Under the pieces are notes generated by a model. It worked only from the letters and a program-made list of their open reading frames with translations, did not search any database and was not told the origin of the DNA. Positions 32,457 through 40,918 of a stretch of 64,000 bases of DNA are shown piece after piece. The stretch spans positions 3,893 through 67,892 of the forward strand of contig JBMNQG010000004.1 in the NCBI GenBank assembly GCA_050944015.1, given 5' to 3'. The stretch's first letter is position 1, and each line of letters starts with the position of its first letter. Source of the stretch: DUOX01 sp050944015 (GTDB lineage Bacteria > Bacillota > Clostridia > Oscillospirales > Oscillospiraceae). A program made the position numbers and the translations under genes.

Positions 32457-33728
32457 ATGACAGAGAGAGTTTTCCTGCCCGGCGATATAATGCTGCCCAA
32501 GGGGGCGGATTTGGAACTGTGGAGCGTCATTGCCTGCGATCAATTCACCTCGGAGCCCGAATACTGGGAGGCTGTGGAGGCCAGGGTGGGGGATGCTCCC
32601 TCGACTTTGCGCCTAATGCTGCCCGAGGCATATTTAGGATTTCGGGATACCCAGGCAGAAATGAAAAAGATTGAAGCCACAATGGAGGAATACCTGAGCA
32701 GAGGTATATTCCAGACGATTTGCAACTCATACATTTACACGGAGCGGCAGCTTTCCGATGGGAATACCCGCCGGGGGCTTCTGGGGATTTTGGACCTGGA
32801 GCAGTACGATTACAGGGAAAATGCCTGCTGCCTTGTGCATCCGACGGAAGGGATTGTTGAAGACCGGCTCCCGCCCCGGATAGAAGTAAGAAAAAAGGCC
32901 CGGTTGGAGATGCCCCATATTGTGGTTTTTATCGACGACCCTGACTGTTCTGTAATTGACCCCATAGTTTACTCTCTCGAGTCCCCGGAGCTGTTGTATG
33001 ACTTCGACCTCATGGACGGGGGCGGCCACATTATGGGCTGGTATGTCGGTGGCCAAAAGGCTCTGGACGTGGAGAAGGCGTTGCAGAGACTCGCCGACCC
33101 CCGGGTGCTGAAGGAAAAATATCATATGTCGGATGATAAGCCCCCGGTGGTCTTTGCGGTAGGGGACGGCAACCACAGCCTGGCTGCGGCAAAACTGTAC
33201 TGGGAAGGCCTGAAGAGCACTCTTACCGATGAAGATAAGGAAAATCACCCCGCCCGGTACAGCATGGTGGAGCTTGTGAACATCCACGACAGCTCCGTAA
33301 ACTTTGAGCCGATTCACAGGGTTATTTTTGGCACGGACTCAGGCCGCTTTATGGAAGAGGCACGAAAATTCTGGGCCAAGGCGGGAGAAAAAGGGGAGAG
33401 GAGCCACAGTATAAGTCTGGCGGCCGACTCCGAAACCGGGGACATAGAGGCGTCCTTTTCCACAATTGGCGAGCTTATTGAAGCCGCCGATAGATTCTGC
33501 GGAGATTATATTTCCGCCTTTGGCGGCAGGCTGGACTATATACACGGGGATGAAACGGCCCTTTCCATGGCTTTGCGCCCCGGCTGTGCCGGCATGCTGC
33601 TTCCCAGAATGGACAAGAAGGAGCTGTTCCCCAGTATTATAAAAAACGGCGCCTTCCCCAGAAAAAGCTTTTCCATAGGCCATGCCCGGGATAAGAGATA
33701 TTATCTTGAGTGCAGATTGATTAAGTGA
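32457..33728 (+). CDS. DUF1015 family protein
   Basis: 423 residues, a soluble protein of the DUF1015 family found across anaerobes; function unestablished. Family-like segments are VFLPGDIMLPKGADLELWSV, WYVGGQKALDVEKALQRL, VVFAVGDGNHSLAAAKLYW and SIIKNGAFPRKSFSIGHA. The start ATG has AAGGAGC 6-8 nt upstream; a longer upstream open frame lies in the promoter region and is rejected. Monocistronic, with a strong terminator. The GDGNH motif resembles a metal- or nucleotide-binding site, but this is speculation. Confidence 0.88.
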   Translation: MTERVFLPGDIMLPKGADLELWSVIACDQFTSEPEYWEAVEARVGDAPSTLRLMLPEAYLGFRDTQAEMKKIEATMEEYLSRGIFQTICNSYIYTERQLSDGNTRRGLLGILDLEQYDYRENACCLVHPTEGIVEDRLPPRIEVRKKARLEMPHIVVFIDDPDCSVIDPIVYSLESPELLYDFDLMDGGGHIMGWYVGGQKALDVEKALQRLADPRVLKEKYHMSDDKPPVVFAVGDGNHSLAAAKLYWEGLKSTLTDEDKENHPARYSMVELVNIHDSSVNFEPIHRVIFGTDSGRFMEEARKFWAKAGEKGERSHSISLAADSETGDIEASFSTIGELIEAADRFCGDYISAFGGRLDYIHGDETALSMALRPGCAGMLLPRMDKKELFPSIIKNGAFPRKSFSIGHARDKRYYLECRLIK

Positions 33729-33732
33729 ATAT

Positions 33733-33770
33733 AGCCAGGGCCGGCTGAAAGCCGGCCCTGGAAATTTTTT
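33733..33770 (+). terminator. Terminator after the DUF1015 gene
   Basis: CCAGGGCCGGCT pairs with AGCCGGCCCTGG around a 3-nt loop, followed by AAATTTTTT. Nearly the same stem recurs at 34249-34280. Confidence 0.85.
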
Positions 33771-33780
33771 GTGTAGCAAA

Positions 33781-34152
33781 CTAATTTTTTGAAGGCACTA
33801 TTTCCAGCCAGTAACCGTCCGGGTCAGTAATGAAATAGATTCCCATTTCAGGATTTTCCATTTCAATGCAGCCCATCTTCTCATGGTGGGCGTGAGCCGC
33901 CTCATAATCCTCCGTCACAAAAGCCAAATGGAATTCGCAGTCACCCAGGTCATACGGCCTGTCGTACTGTTTCATCCAAGTAAGCTCTAGCCTGAATTGG
34001 CTCTCATCATTTCCAAGGTAGCAGATTTCCCAACTGCCGTCTTCGGCTTTTTTACGGCTCAGTACGTCCAACCCCAGCGCTTCCGTATAAAACTTTATCG
34101 AACGCTCCAAGTCAAACACATTAAAATTCTGGTGATCCATTTTGAATTTCAT
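33781..34152 (-). CDS. VOC family (glyoxalase/bleomycin resistance-like) protein
   Basis: 123 residues with two beta-alpha-beta-beta-beta modules. His in DHQNFNVFDLERSIKFYTEALGL and Glu in YWLEIVPSKN are typical metal ligands, so it resembles lactoylglutathione lyase-like enzymes. GGAGG lies 9 nt before the ATG; the ATG four codons later (start MDHQ) is an alternative. Substrate unknown. Isolated on the minus strand between two nearly identical hairpins. Confidence 0.85.
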   Translation of the reverse strand: MKFKMDHQNFNVFDLERSIKFYTEALGLDVLSRKKAEDGSWEICYLGNDESQFRLELTWMKQYDRPYDLGDCEFHLAFVTEDYEAAHAHHEKMGCIEMENPEMGIYFITDPDGYWLEIVPSKN

Positions 34153-34248
34153 GCATTTATACCTCCGTTTGTAAGTTTAAAACATAATAGCATACAAAGC
34201 TGTAGGATGATAGTATCAACCTGACATCAAAAAATAAAAATGAAAATC

Positions 34249-34280
34249 GCAGGGCCGGCAAGAGCCGGCCCTGTTTTGTT
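34249..34280. terminator. Terminator downstream of the ABC exporter operon
   Basis: GCAGGGCCGGC pairs with GCCGGCCCTG around a 4-nt loop. T-rich tails occur on both sides, so it can end the minus-strand exporter transcript and act on the plus strand as well. Confidence 0.7.
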
Positions 34281-34336
34281 TGTCTGGACAGGTGGCTAGG
34301 AATGGCCTCCCTTCATGGATATAACTATAAAAATGC

Positions 34337-36376
34337 CTAATCCAATTGATGCTGGCCCGTGTAAAGCATATAATACCTGCCCTTGTTTGCAAGCAGCTCT
34401 TCATGGCTGCCTTTTTCAATAATCTCCCCGTGCTCGACAACGGCGATTACTTTGGAATTTCGGACGGTAGAGAGGCGGTGTGCGATGACAAAGACAGTTT
34501 TGCCTTCCATCAAAGCGTCCATGCCCCGCTCGATAAGTTTTTCCGTGCGGGTGTCGATGGAGCTGGTAGCCTCGTCCAGTATCATTACCGGGTGCTTTGC
34601 CACCGCCGTGCGGGCTATGGCCAGAAGCTGGCGCTGGCCCTGGGATAGGTTTTGGCCGTTACCCGTAATCATGGTTTGATAACCGTCGGGAAGCCTACTG
34701 ATAAAACCGTGGGCGTTGGCGCTTTTGGCGGCCTCAATGCATTCCTCGTCCGTAGCGTCCAGCTTGCCGTAGCGGATGTTGTCCATGACGGTGCCCGTGA
34801 AAAGGTTTGTATCCTGCAACACAATGCCCAGGCTACGCCGCAGGGATTTTTTCTCAATGTCCCGAATGTCAATGCCGTCGAAGGTAATCCGGCCGTCCTC
34901 AATTTCGTAAAACCGGTTAATAAGGTTTGTGATGGTAGTTTTTCCGGCTCCGGTGGAGCCTACGAAGGCTATCTTCTGACCGGGCTTGGCGTATACCGAA
35001 ATTCCTTTCAGAACAGGCTCTCCCGGAACATAACTGAAGTAAACTTCCTTAAAGCGTACGTCGCCCTTGACCTCCCTATATTCATAGCTGCCATCCTCTT
35101 TGGGGATTTTCCATGCCCAGAAGCCGGTGCGGCGGCCGTCTGCGGTCTCCGTAAGCTTGCCCTCGGGGGAGCGCTCCACCGTCACAAGGGAGACCCTGCC
35201 CTCGTCGATTTCGGGAGCAGCGTCCATGGTCGCAAAGATGCGCTCGGCACCGGCAATGGCGGACAGCACGTTCACCAGCTGGTTGGACATCATGTTTATG
35301 GGCATTGATATATTCTTCGTATAGTTGAGATAAACACCCAGGGAGCCTATTGTGAAACTGCTGCTGCTTATCACCCATATGCCCCCCACCACGGCGATGA
35401 CCGCGTAGCAGATATTCATCACCGCCGCCAGAACCGGCATTACTATCTGACCCAGGAAGTTTGCCAGTATGGCATTTTCACGGTAATCGTCGTTCAGCTT
35501 GGCAAACTCCTCCTTGCTTCGGGTTTCGTAGGTGAAGGCTTTTACCACCTTGAGGCCGTCTATCATTTCCTCAATGTAACCGTTAAGCCGGCCCAGGGCA
35601 GCCTGCTGCTTTTTGAACATGACCTTACTGAGGCCTCCCACCTTCTGCACTATGAGAAGGGAAAGGAAGATGACCACAAGGGTAATGATGAACATCTTCC
35701 AACTGATTTTTATCATCAGGATTATGGTGCCCGTAAAGGTTATTATTCCAGAGATAAACTGGATAAGGCCCTGGTCCAGCATCATCTGGACCTGTTCCGC
35801 GTCGTTGGTGAAGCGGCTCATAAGCTCGCCGTGGGAATGGGCGTCGAAAAAGCTGAGGGGCAAGTCCTGGAGCTTTGAAAAGAGATCCGCGCGTATGCGG
35901 TTTATCGCCGACTGGGCCAGGCGCACCATAATCTGTCCCTGGGACAGTGTGGCCAGGACGCCCACCAGATATATGCCGGCCAGAATCATAAGCTGCCTCG
36001 CAAGGCCGGAAAAGTCCTTTTCCACGGCGGTGATATTGGGAACTATGTAATCGTCAATAAGGGGCTTCAGGTAATATGACGCCGCCAGATTGCAGCCTGT
36101 GGACAACAGAAGAAGAATTAATATGCCTACCAGGTATACTTTTTTCTGAACCGCATAGCCCAAAATACGCAGGAGAGTGCCCTTGGCGTCCTTAGGCTTG
36201 CGGAAGTCCCTGCCGCCGCCGGGGCCGCGAACCCTGGGCATGTCCTTATATATTTTATCGTCGTCGGGGACGGTGTCCTCCATCTGTGCCTTAATCTGCT
36301 GAAAGATATTGGGCCGTTTCTTCGCTTCCTGTTGGACATTGGAGTTCCTGTTATTATTCTTAATATCTTTATGCAT
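34337..36376 (-). CDS. Heterodimeric ABC exporter subunit, canonical NBD
   Basis: 679-residue fused membrane/ATPase subunit. An unusual hydrophilic N-terminal extension (about 60 residues), six transmembrane helices (about 75-350), then the ATPase domain. Walker A STGAGKTTI; Walker B MILDEATSSID with catalytic Glu; but the signature is LSQGQ instead of LSGGQ. A 30-residue insert (VKGD preceded by FWAWKIPKEDGSYEY) precedes the ATPase. It overlaps the partner gene by 8 nt. The altered signature matches the degenerate site expected in BmrCD/TM287-288-type heterodimers. Likely exports drugs or lipids; controlled by the MarR gene upstream. Confidence 0.92.
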   Translation of the reverse strand: MHKDIKNNNRNSNVQQEAKKRPNIFQQIKAQMEDTVPDDDKIYKDMPRVRGPGGGRDFRKPKDAKGTLLRILGYAVQKKVYLVGILILLLLSTGCNLAASYYLKPLIDDYIVPNITAVEKDFSGLARQLMILAGIYLVGVLATLSQGQIMVRLAQSAINRIRADLFSKLQDLPLSFFDAHSHGELMSRFTNDAEQVQMMLDQGLIQFISGIITFTGTIILMIKISWKMFIITLVVIFLSLLIVQKVGGLSKVMFKKQQAALGRLNGYIEEMIDGLKVVKAFTYETRSKEEFAKLNDDYRENAILANFLGQIVMPVLAAVMNICYAVIAVVGGIWVISSSSFTIGSLGVYLNYTKNISMPINMMSNQLVNVLSAIAGAERIFATMDAAPEIDEGRVSLVTVERSPEGKLTETADGRRTGFWAWKIPKEDGSYEYREVKGDVRFKEVYFSYVPGEPVLKGISVYAKPGQKIAFVGSTGAGKTTITNLINRFYEIEDGRITFDGIDIRDIEKKSLRRSLGIVLQDTNLFTGTVMDNIRYGKLDATDEECIEAAKSANAHGFISRLPDGYQTMITGNGQNLSQGQRQLLAIARTAVAKHPVMILDEATSSIDTRTEKLIERGMDALMEGKTVFVIAHRLSTVRNSKVIAVVEHGEIIEKGSHEELLANKGRYYMLYTGQHQLD

Positions 36377-38132
36377 TTCCCAGAACTCCTTCCTGCTGTG
36401 ATGTGTAGATTTCCTGATAAATAGGGCTTTGCTGCATCAACTCCTGGTGGGTGCCTATGGACTCAATTTCGCCCTCGTCCAGGACGATAATCTTGTCAGC
36501 ATACATCACCGAGCTGATGCGCTGGGCGATTATGAATACGGTGCAGCCCTTCAATTCCCTGCGGAAGCTTTCCCTGATTCGGGACTCCGTGTCCGAGTCC
36601 ACGGCGCTGGTGGAGTCGTCCAAAATCAGTATTGAGGGCTTTTTCAGAAGAGCACGGGCTATGCACAGGCGCTGCCTTTGGCCGCCGGACACGTTGGTGC
36701 CGCCCTGATGCAGCTGCGTGTCAAGCCCGTCCGGGAAGGACATGACAAAGTCGTAGGCCTGTGCGCTTTTCAGCGCCTGAATTATCTCCTCGTCGGTGGC
36801 GTCTTCCTTGCCCCAGCGGATGTTGTCCCTTATGGTGCCGCTGAAGAGCACGTTTTTCTGAAGCACCATGCCTATTTTCCTGCGGAGGTCGGTTATTCTG
36901 TAATCCCTTACGTCAATGCCGTCCACCAGCACCTGGCCCTTGGCGACGTCATAAAAACGGGGGATAAGATTGACGAGAGAGGATTTTCCGGAACCGGTAT
37001 CTCCTACTATTGCCGCAATTTCGCCGGGCTCCACCCTGAAGTTTATGTTTTTCAAAACCTCCTCGCCGCTGCCCGACAGGGAGTATTTGAAACTCACGTT
37101 ACAGAATTCAACGGAGCTTCCGCGGGACGAATCCGGCCCGTTGGCGGCCAGCTGCGTTTCTTCCGGCTGTTCCGAATCCTGAATATCGGGCACGGTGTCC
37201 AGAACCTCGTTGATTCGGGTGACGCAGGCCTGGGCCCTGGTGAACTCCATGAGGATAAAGGAGAACATCATGACGCTCATCATTATCTGCTGCAGATAGG
37301 TGATGATGGCCAGCAGCTCGCCGGAGAGAAGCTCGCTGTTTCCCGCCATCTTTCCGCCGAACCAGTAGATGAGAAGGGTGACTATGTTGAGTATCAGCGT
37401 GGAGGTGGGGTTCATCAGGATTATGCGGGATATGGCCCTGATATTGGCCCGGGTCAGCTCGTCGTTGGCTTTCTTGAACTTCTGCCGCTCATAGTCGCCG
37501 CGGACAAAGGACTTTACGACCCGGATTGCTATCAGATTTTCCTGTATCGTGGCGTTAAGGTTGTCCAGTTTTTGCTGGTTTGCCATAAACAGGTGGTGGG
37601 CGGAGCGCATAAGAAGGGTTATGACGAAAAACATAATGGGAACTGCCACCAGATATATGATAGACAGCTTAAGGCTGTAGCTAATTACTATGACCAGCGC
37701 CACAATCAGCTGGAAGGGCGCCTGGAGCAGGACCCGCAGGGCAATCTGGAGGGACATCTGCAGTGTGCGCACGTCCGAGGTGGTGCGGGTGATAAGGGAG
37801 GCGGTGCTGAACTTGTCCACGTCTGCGAAGGAGAATTCCTGAATGTGGTTGTATAGGGCGACTCGGAGATTTGAGCCAAAGCCCTGGCCCGCCAGGGACG
37901 AATACCTTGCGGATAAAACCCCGGAAAGGGCGCCTATGACGGAAAGCAGGACCATCAGGCCACCGCATCTTAAGATGTAGGGAATATTCGAGCTCTTTAT
38001 GCCAACGTCCACTATGTTGGACATCAGGGTGGGCAGAATCAGCATTACAATGGTTTCAATCAGTACGAATAAAGGTGCCAGTATGGCGGCTTTCTTATAT
38101 TCGCCCAAGTGTTTAGTCAAAGTTCTTATCAT
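36369..38132 (-). CDS. Heterodimeric ABC exporter subunit, degenerate NBD
   Basis: 587 residues: six transmembrane helices (1-320) and an ATPase domain. Walker A GDTGSGKSSL; signature VSGGQRQRL is intact, while Walker B reads ILILDDSTSAVD, with Asp in place of the catalytic Glu. Combined with the partner's LSQGQ signature this gives one active and one degenerate ATP site, the standard layout of heterodimeric multidrug exporters. It overlaps the MarR gene by 20 nt, so the three genes form one operon. Confidence 0.92.
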   Translation of the reverse strand: MIRTLTKHLGEYKKAAILAPLFVLIETIVMLILPTLMSNIVDVGIKSSNIPYILRCGGLMVLLSVIGALSGVLSARYSSLAGQGFGSNLRVALYNHIQEFSFADVDKFSTASLITRTTSDVRTLQMSLQIALRVLLQAPFQLIVALVIVISYSLKLSIIYLVAVPIMFFVITLLMRSAHHLFMANQQKLDNLNATIQENLIAIRVVKSFVRGDYERQKFKKANDELTRANIRAISRIILMNPTSTLILNIVTLLIYWFGGKMAGNSELLSGELLAIITYLQQIMMSVMMFSFILMEFTRAQACVTRINEVLDTVPDIQDSEQPEETQLAANGPDSSRGSSVEFCNVSFKYSLSGSGEEVLKNINFRVEPGEIAAIVGDTGSGKSSLVNLIPRFYDVAKGQVLVDGIDVRDYRITDLRRKIGMVLQKNVLFSGTIRDNIRWGKEDATDEEIIQALKSAQAYDFVMSFPDGLDTQLHQGGTNVSGGQRQRLCIARALLKKPSILILDDSTSAVDSDTESRIRESFRRELKGCTVFIIAQRISSVMYADKIIVLDEGEIESIGTHQELMQQSPIYQEIYTSQQEGVLGNA

Positions 38133-38628
38133 CTAGTTCCTTCCTTTCGCCAGGGGGACACGACAGTTTGGCGGCTTTGATAAGATTGTTGGTCATGCGG
38201 ATGAAAAAGGAGCTTATAAGCTCCCGCTCCTCCGGGGTAAAGCCCTGGTACATGGCCTTATCCAGGTCATCAAATGCCTTGCGGCACTGCTTTGCCACCA
38301 TTTTTCCCTTTTCGGTGATTTCTATCTGGTTTCTGCGCATGTCTTTCTTATCGTTTATTTTTCTTATGCAGCCCAGCCGCTCCAGGGACTTGAGGGAGAT
38401 GGTTATGGTGGTGGGGGAAACCCCCATGCGCTGTGCCAGCTCCTTTTGTGTGGCTATGACCCCGTCTTTCCCATATCGTTCAAGCATGAAAAGAATTATG
38501 GGCTGGCCGAATTCCTTTACCCCAAATTTGGCAAAGGCGGCGTCCGACGCCATTCTGTAGGCGTTGTTAAGGTCCCGGAACAGCCATTCCGCACTGTGCC
38601 TGCTGTTATATTTTTCGTCGTGGCACAT
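38113..38628 (-). CDS. MarR family transcriptional regulator
   Basis: 171 residues with a winged helix-turn-helix: VIATQKELAQRMGVSPTTITISLKSLERLGCIRK, then the wing NDKKDMRRNQIEITEKGK. MarR proteins repress drug exporter operons and release DNA on ligand binding. The start ATG is chosen with AGGGGG 7 nt upstream; the ATG two codons earlier is too close to that site. First gene of the exporter operon; the promoter region carries twin perfect palindromes that are the likely operators. Confidence 0.9.
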   Translation of the reverse strand: MCHDEKYNSRHSAEWLFRDLNNAYRMASDAAFAKFGVKEFGQPIILFMLERYGKDGVIATQKELAQRMGVSPTTITISLKSLERLGCIRKINDKKDMRRNQIEITEKGKMVAKQCRKAFDDLDKAMYQGFTPEERELISSFFIRMTNNLIKAAKLSCPPGERKELDDKNFD

Positions 38629-38678
38629 CGTCATTCCCCCTTTTCAACAAAATTGCAGGAAAATTTGCACCAAAAAGA

Positions 38679-38705
38679 TTTGCATGCAAATATTTTGCAT
38701 GCAAA
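38679..38705. promoter_or_regulatory. Twin MarR-type operators
   Basis: The perfect 12-bp palindrome TTTGCATGCAAA occurs at 38679-38690 and again at 38694-38705. Both lie just downstream of the predicted -10 box of the marR-exporter operon. MarR dimers bind such palindromes, so autorepression is likely; this is inferred from position. Confidence 0.65.
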
Positions 38706-38718
38706 TTATTTTGTTATT

Positions 38719-38747
38719 AATTTACTATCTATATGCAGGAAAGTCAA
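38719..38747 (-). promoter_or_regulatory. Promoter of the marR-exporter operon
   Basis: Minus strand TTGACT (38742-38747), 17-nt spacer, TAAATT (38719-38724). Transcription would begin just before the twin palindromes. Confidence 0.55.
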
Positions 38748-38826
38748 TACTCTCTTAGCGAAAAAATGAAAACATTTTGTTAACAAAACGAGAGTGCTGA
38801 CGATTTGAAGTGAGTTGGGTAGACGA

Positions 38827-38856
38827 GGTATAAAGCGGACGGGCTCAAAATATAAT
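38827..38856 (+). promoter_or_regulatory. Candidate sigma-E promoter of the spoIIIA operon
   Basis: GGTATAA (38827-38833), 15-nt spacer, AATATAAT (38849-38856). These resemble the sporulation sigma-E -35 (kmATATT) and -10 (CATACAnT) elements only in part; the location 25 nt before spoIIIAA, which is sigma-E dependent in model sporeformers, is the stronger argument. Confidence 0.4.
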
Positions 38857-38881
38857 GTCCACAAGACGGGAGGTGACGGCC

Positions 38882-39763
38882 ATGGACGGGTTCGACCAAG
38901 CGCTGGCTCTCCTGCCCTGGGAGCTGCGCCGGGCGGCCATGGGCCTTGACGAAAGGGAGCGGAAAGCGGCCGAAGAGCTGCGCCTACGGGTGGGGTACGA
39001 ACCTACATATTTGTCTCCTGATGGAGAGAGAAGCTTTTGCCAGGGAGTGAAGCTCACTGCGAGAGAACTCGAGTCCGTGCTGGAGATAGCCACCGGCGCC
39101 TCCGTGCACTCCTCGGCGGATAGCGTGCGCCGGGGCTTCATTACAGTGAAAGGGGGATGCCGAATCGGTCTTTGCGGAACCGCTGTAATGGGGGATAAGG
39201 GGATTTCCGGCATTAAGGAGCTTTCCTCCGTCGCCATCCGCATACCGCGGGAAATGAAGGGCTGCGCGGGGGGAATTTTTCAACGGCTGATAAGCGGCGG
39301 GTTTTTGTCCACAATCATAATATCCCCGCCGGGAGTGGGGAAAACCACGCTCCTGCGGGAGCTGGTGCGCCTTCTCTCCCTGCGGGGGAACCGGGTATCC
39401 CTGGCGGATGAAAGGGGGGAGGTGGCCGCCGTATGGAAGGGGACGCCCCAGTTTGACGTGGGGCCTCATACGGACGTGCTGACAGGCGCCCCCAAGGCGG
39501 AGAGCGCATTGCTGCTACTTAGGGCCATGAACCCGCAGATAATTGCCCTGGACGAGATAACCGCTCCGGAAGATGTGCAGGCCTGCAAAAGCGCCGCCAA
39601 CTGCGGCGTGAAGCTTTTGGCCACCGCCCACGGCGACGGCGTGGCAGACCTCCGGGGCAGGGCTTTATATAGAGAGCTGCTGGATGCCGGAGTGTTCAGC
39701 AGGGCTATAGTGATTAGAAAGGAAAACGGCAGGCGGGTATATGAAATCGAGGGATTGGCATGA
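38882..39763 (+). CDS. spoIIIAA: Stage III sporulation protein AA (secretion-like ATPase)
   Basis: Mother-cell ATPase of the SpoIIIA-SpoIIQ channel, related to type II/IV secretion ATPases. 293 residues from the ATG that has GGAGGTGA about 6 nt upstream; the longer open frame covers the promoter. P-loop SPPGVGKTTLL at about 148-158, Walker B-like IIALDEITAPEDV, plus RLSLADERGEVAA. It opens the eight-gene operon, overlapping spoIIIAB by 4 nt. Confidence 0.94.
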   Translation: MDGFDQALALLPWELRRAAMGLDERERKAAEELRLRVGYEPTYLSPDGERSFCQGVKLTARELESVLEIATGASVHSSADSVRRGFITVKGGCRIGLCGTAVMGDKGISGIKELSSVAIRIPREMKGCAGGIFQRLISGGFLSTIIISPPGVGKTTLLRELVRLLSLRGNRVSLADERGEVAAVWKGTPQFDVGPHTDVLTGAPKAESALLLLRAMNPQIIALDEITAPEDVQACKSAANCGVKLLATAHGDGVADLRGRALYRELLDAGVFSRAIVIRKENGRRVYEIEGLA

Positions 39764-40275
39764 CGAAACTTATTGGCGCTATGCTGCTGGTGATGGCGGG
39801 GGCCGGAATGGGACTTGTCAAAGCAGGGCATCTTCATTTCAGGGTACAAAGCCTGTCGTCAATCCTCAGTTCTCTGGAGATTATGAGAGGTGAAATCTGC
39901 ACGCGTCTTACGCCTTTGCCGGAAATTTTCTCTCTGCTGGCGGCGGAGGCTCCCAGCCCCGCGGACAAGTTTTTCTCTGCCATGAAGACAGGTATGTCCG
40001 GATTGGGACAGCGCAGCCTTGGCGAGATATGGGGCCAGGCGTTGAAGGATACGCCTGCCCTTGCCCTGAAGCCTGAGGAAGAGAGGGCGCTGCATCTTTT
40101 AGGCATGTCCCTGGGGCGCTTTGACGTTTCGGAGCAGAAGCAGGCCATTGACAGGTGCATGGAGAGCATGGGCAGGTTCCTGGAAAAAGCCAGGGAGGAT
40201 GCTCAGACCCAGGGGCGGCTGTATACGGGTCTGGGGCTGGCCTTTGGCATGATGCTGGCCGTGATTCTCCTGTAG
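39760..40275 (+). CDS. spoIIIAB: Stage III sporulation protein AB
   Basis: 171 residues with a membrane helix at each end (about 3-20 and 152-170). Middle region is helical (LSSILSSLEIMRGEICTRLT, typical of SpoIIIAB). Related to type II secretion GspF components. Overlaps spoIIIAA by 4 nt. Confidence 0.9.
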   Translation: MTKLIGAMLLVMAGAGMGLVKAGHLHFRVQSLSSILSSLEIMRGEICTRLTPLPEIFSLLAAEAPSPADKFFSAMKTGMSGLGQRSLGEIWGQALKDTPALALKPEEERALHLLGMSLGRFDVSEQKQAIDRCMESMGRFLEKAREDAQTQGRLYTGLGLAFGMMLAVILL

Positions 40276-40334
40276 ACGCATTAGCTGTAATCGGAAGGTA
40301 TGCCAAAAGTGTTGGAAACGACAAGGGGATACAT

Positions 40335-40529
40335 ATGAACGTAGATCTCATATTCAAAATAGCCGCCGTCGGAATTCTTGTGTCGGTTATCAACCTTCTT
40401 CTGACGCATTCCGGCCGGGGGGAGCAGGCTTTGATGACAACCATAGCCGGGCTTGTCGTGGTTCTGGTCCTGATTATCCAGGAAATTTATGACCTTTTCA
40501 ATTTGATTAAGAGCCTGTTCGGGTTTTAG
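40335..40529 (+). CDS. spoIIIAC: Stage III sporulation protein AC
   Basis: 64 residues, two membrane helices (about 5-24 and 34-54), the expected size and layout of SpoIIIAC. AAGGGG lies 6 nt before the ATG. Confidence 0.93.
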   Translation: MNVDLIFKIAAVGILVSVINLLLTHSGRGEQALMTTIAGLVVVLVLIIQEIYDLFNLIKSLFGF

Positions 40530-40531
40530 CC

Positions 40532-40918
40532 ATGGAGCTGTTGATTAAGGCTGCTGTTATCGGAACAGCCGGGGCCCTTTTGTCGCTCCTGATAAAAAAG
40601 AACAACCCGGAGATGTCACTAATGCTGGCCATGGCCGTGGGGGTAATGGTTATCGGCATGGCCCTGGAGCTGGTGACGGGAGTGATGGAGGTAATAGATT
40701 TGGCCACGGAAACCTCCGGGTTGTCCCCGGCGGTATTGAAGCCGGTGCTGAAAGGCGTGGGAATAGGCGTTATTACCAGGCTGGCGGCGGACCTGTGCAG
40801 GGACGCCGGCCAGAGCTCCATTGCCTCTTCCGTGGAGCTGGTGGGGGCTGTCTGCGCTTTGTACGTTTCCCTGCCGCTGATAAAAACCCTGCTGATAATG
40901 ATAGGAGAATTTTTATGA
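40532..40918 (+). CDS. spoIIIAD: Stage III sporulation protein AD
   Basis: 128 residues, four helices; two homologous SpoIIIAC/AD-type hairpins. Starts 2 nt after spoIIIAC and overlaps spoIIIAE by 4 nt. Component of the feeding-tube channel in the outer forespore membrane. Confidence 0.93.
   Translation: MELLIKAAVIGTAGALLSLLIKKNNPEMSLMLAMAVGVMVIGMALELVTGVMEVIDLATETSGLSPAVLKPVLKGVGIGVITRLAADLCRDAGQSSIASSVELVGAVCALYVSLPLIKTLLIMIGEFL

Noticed and set aside
36369..38132. Inactive ABC transporter
   Set aside because: The Asp after Walker B is normal for the partner subunit of heterodimeric exporters; the other ATP site is intact.
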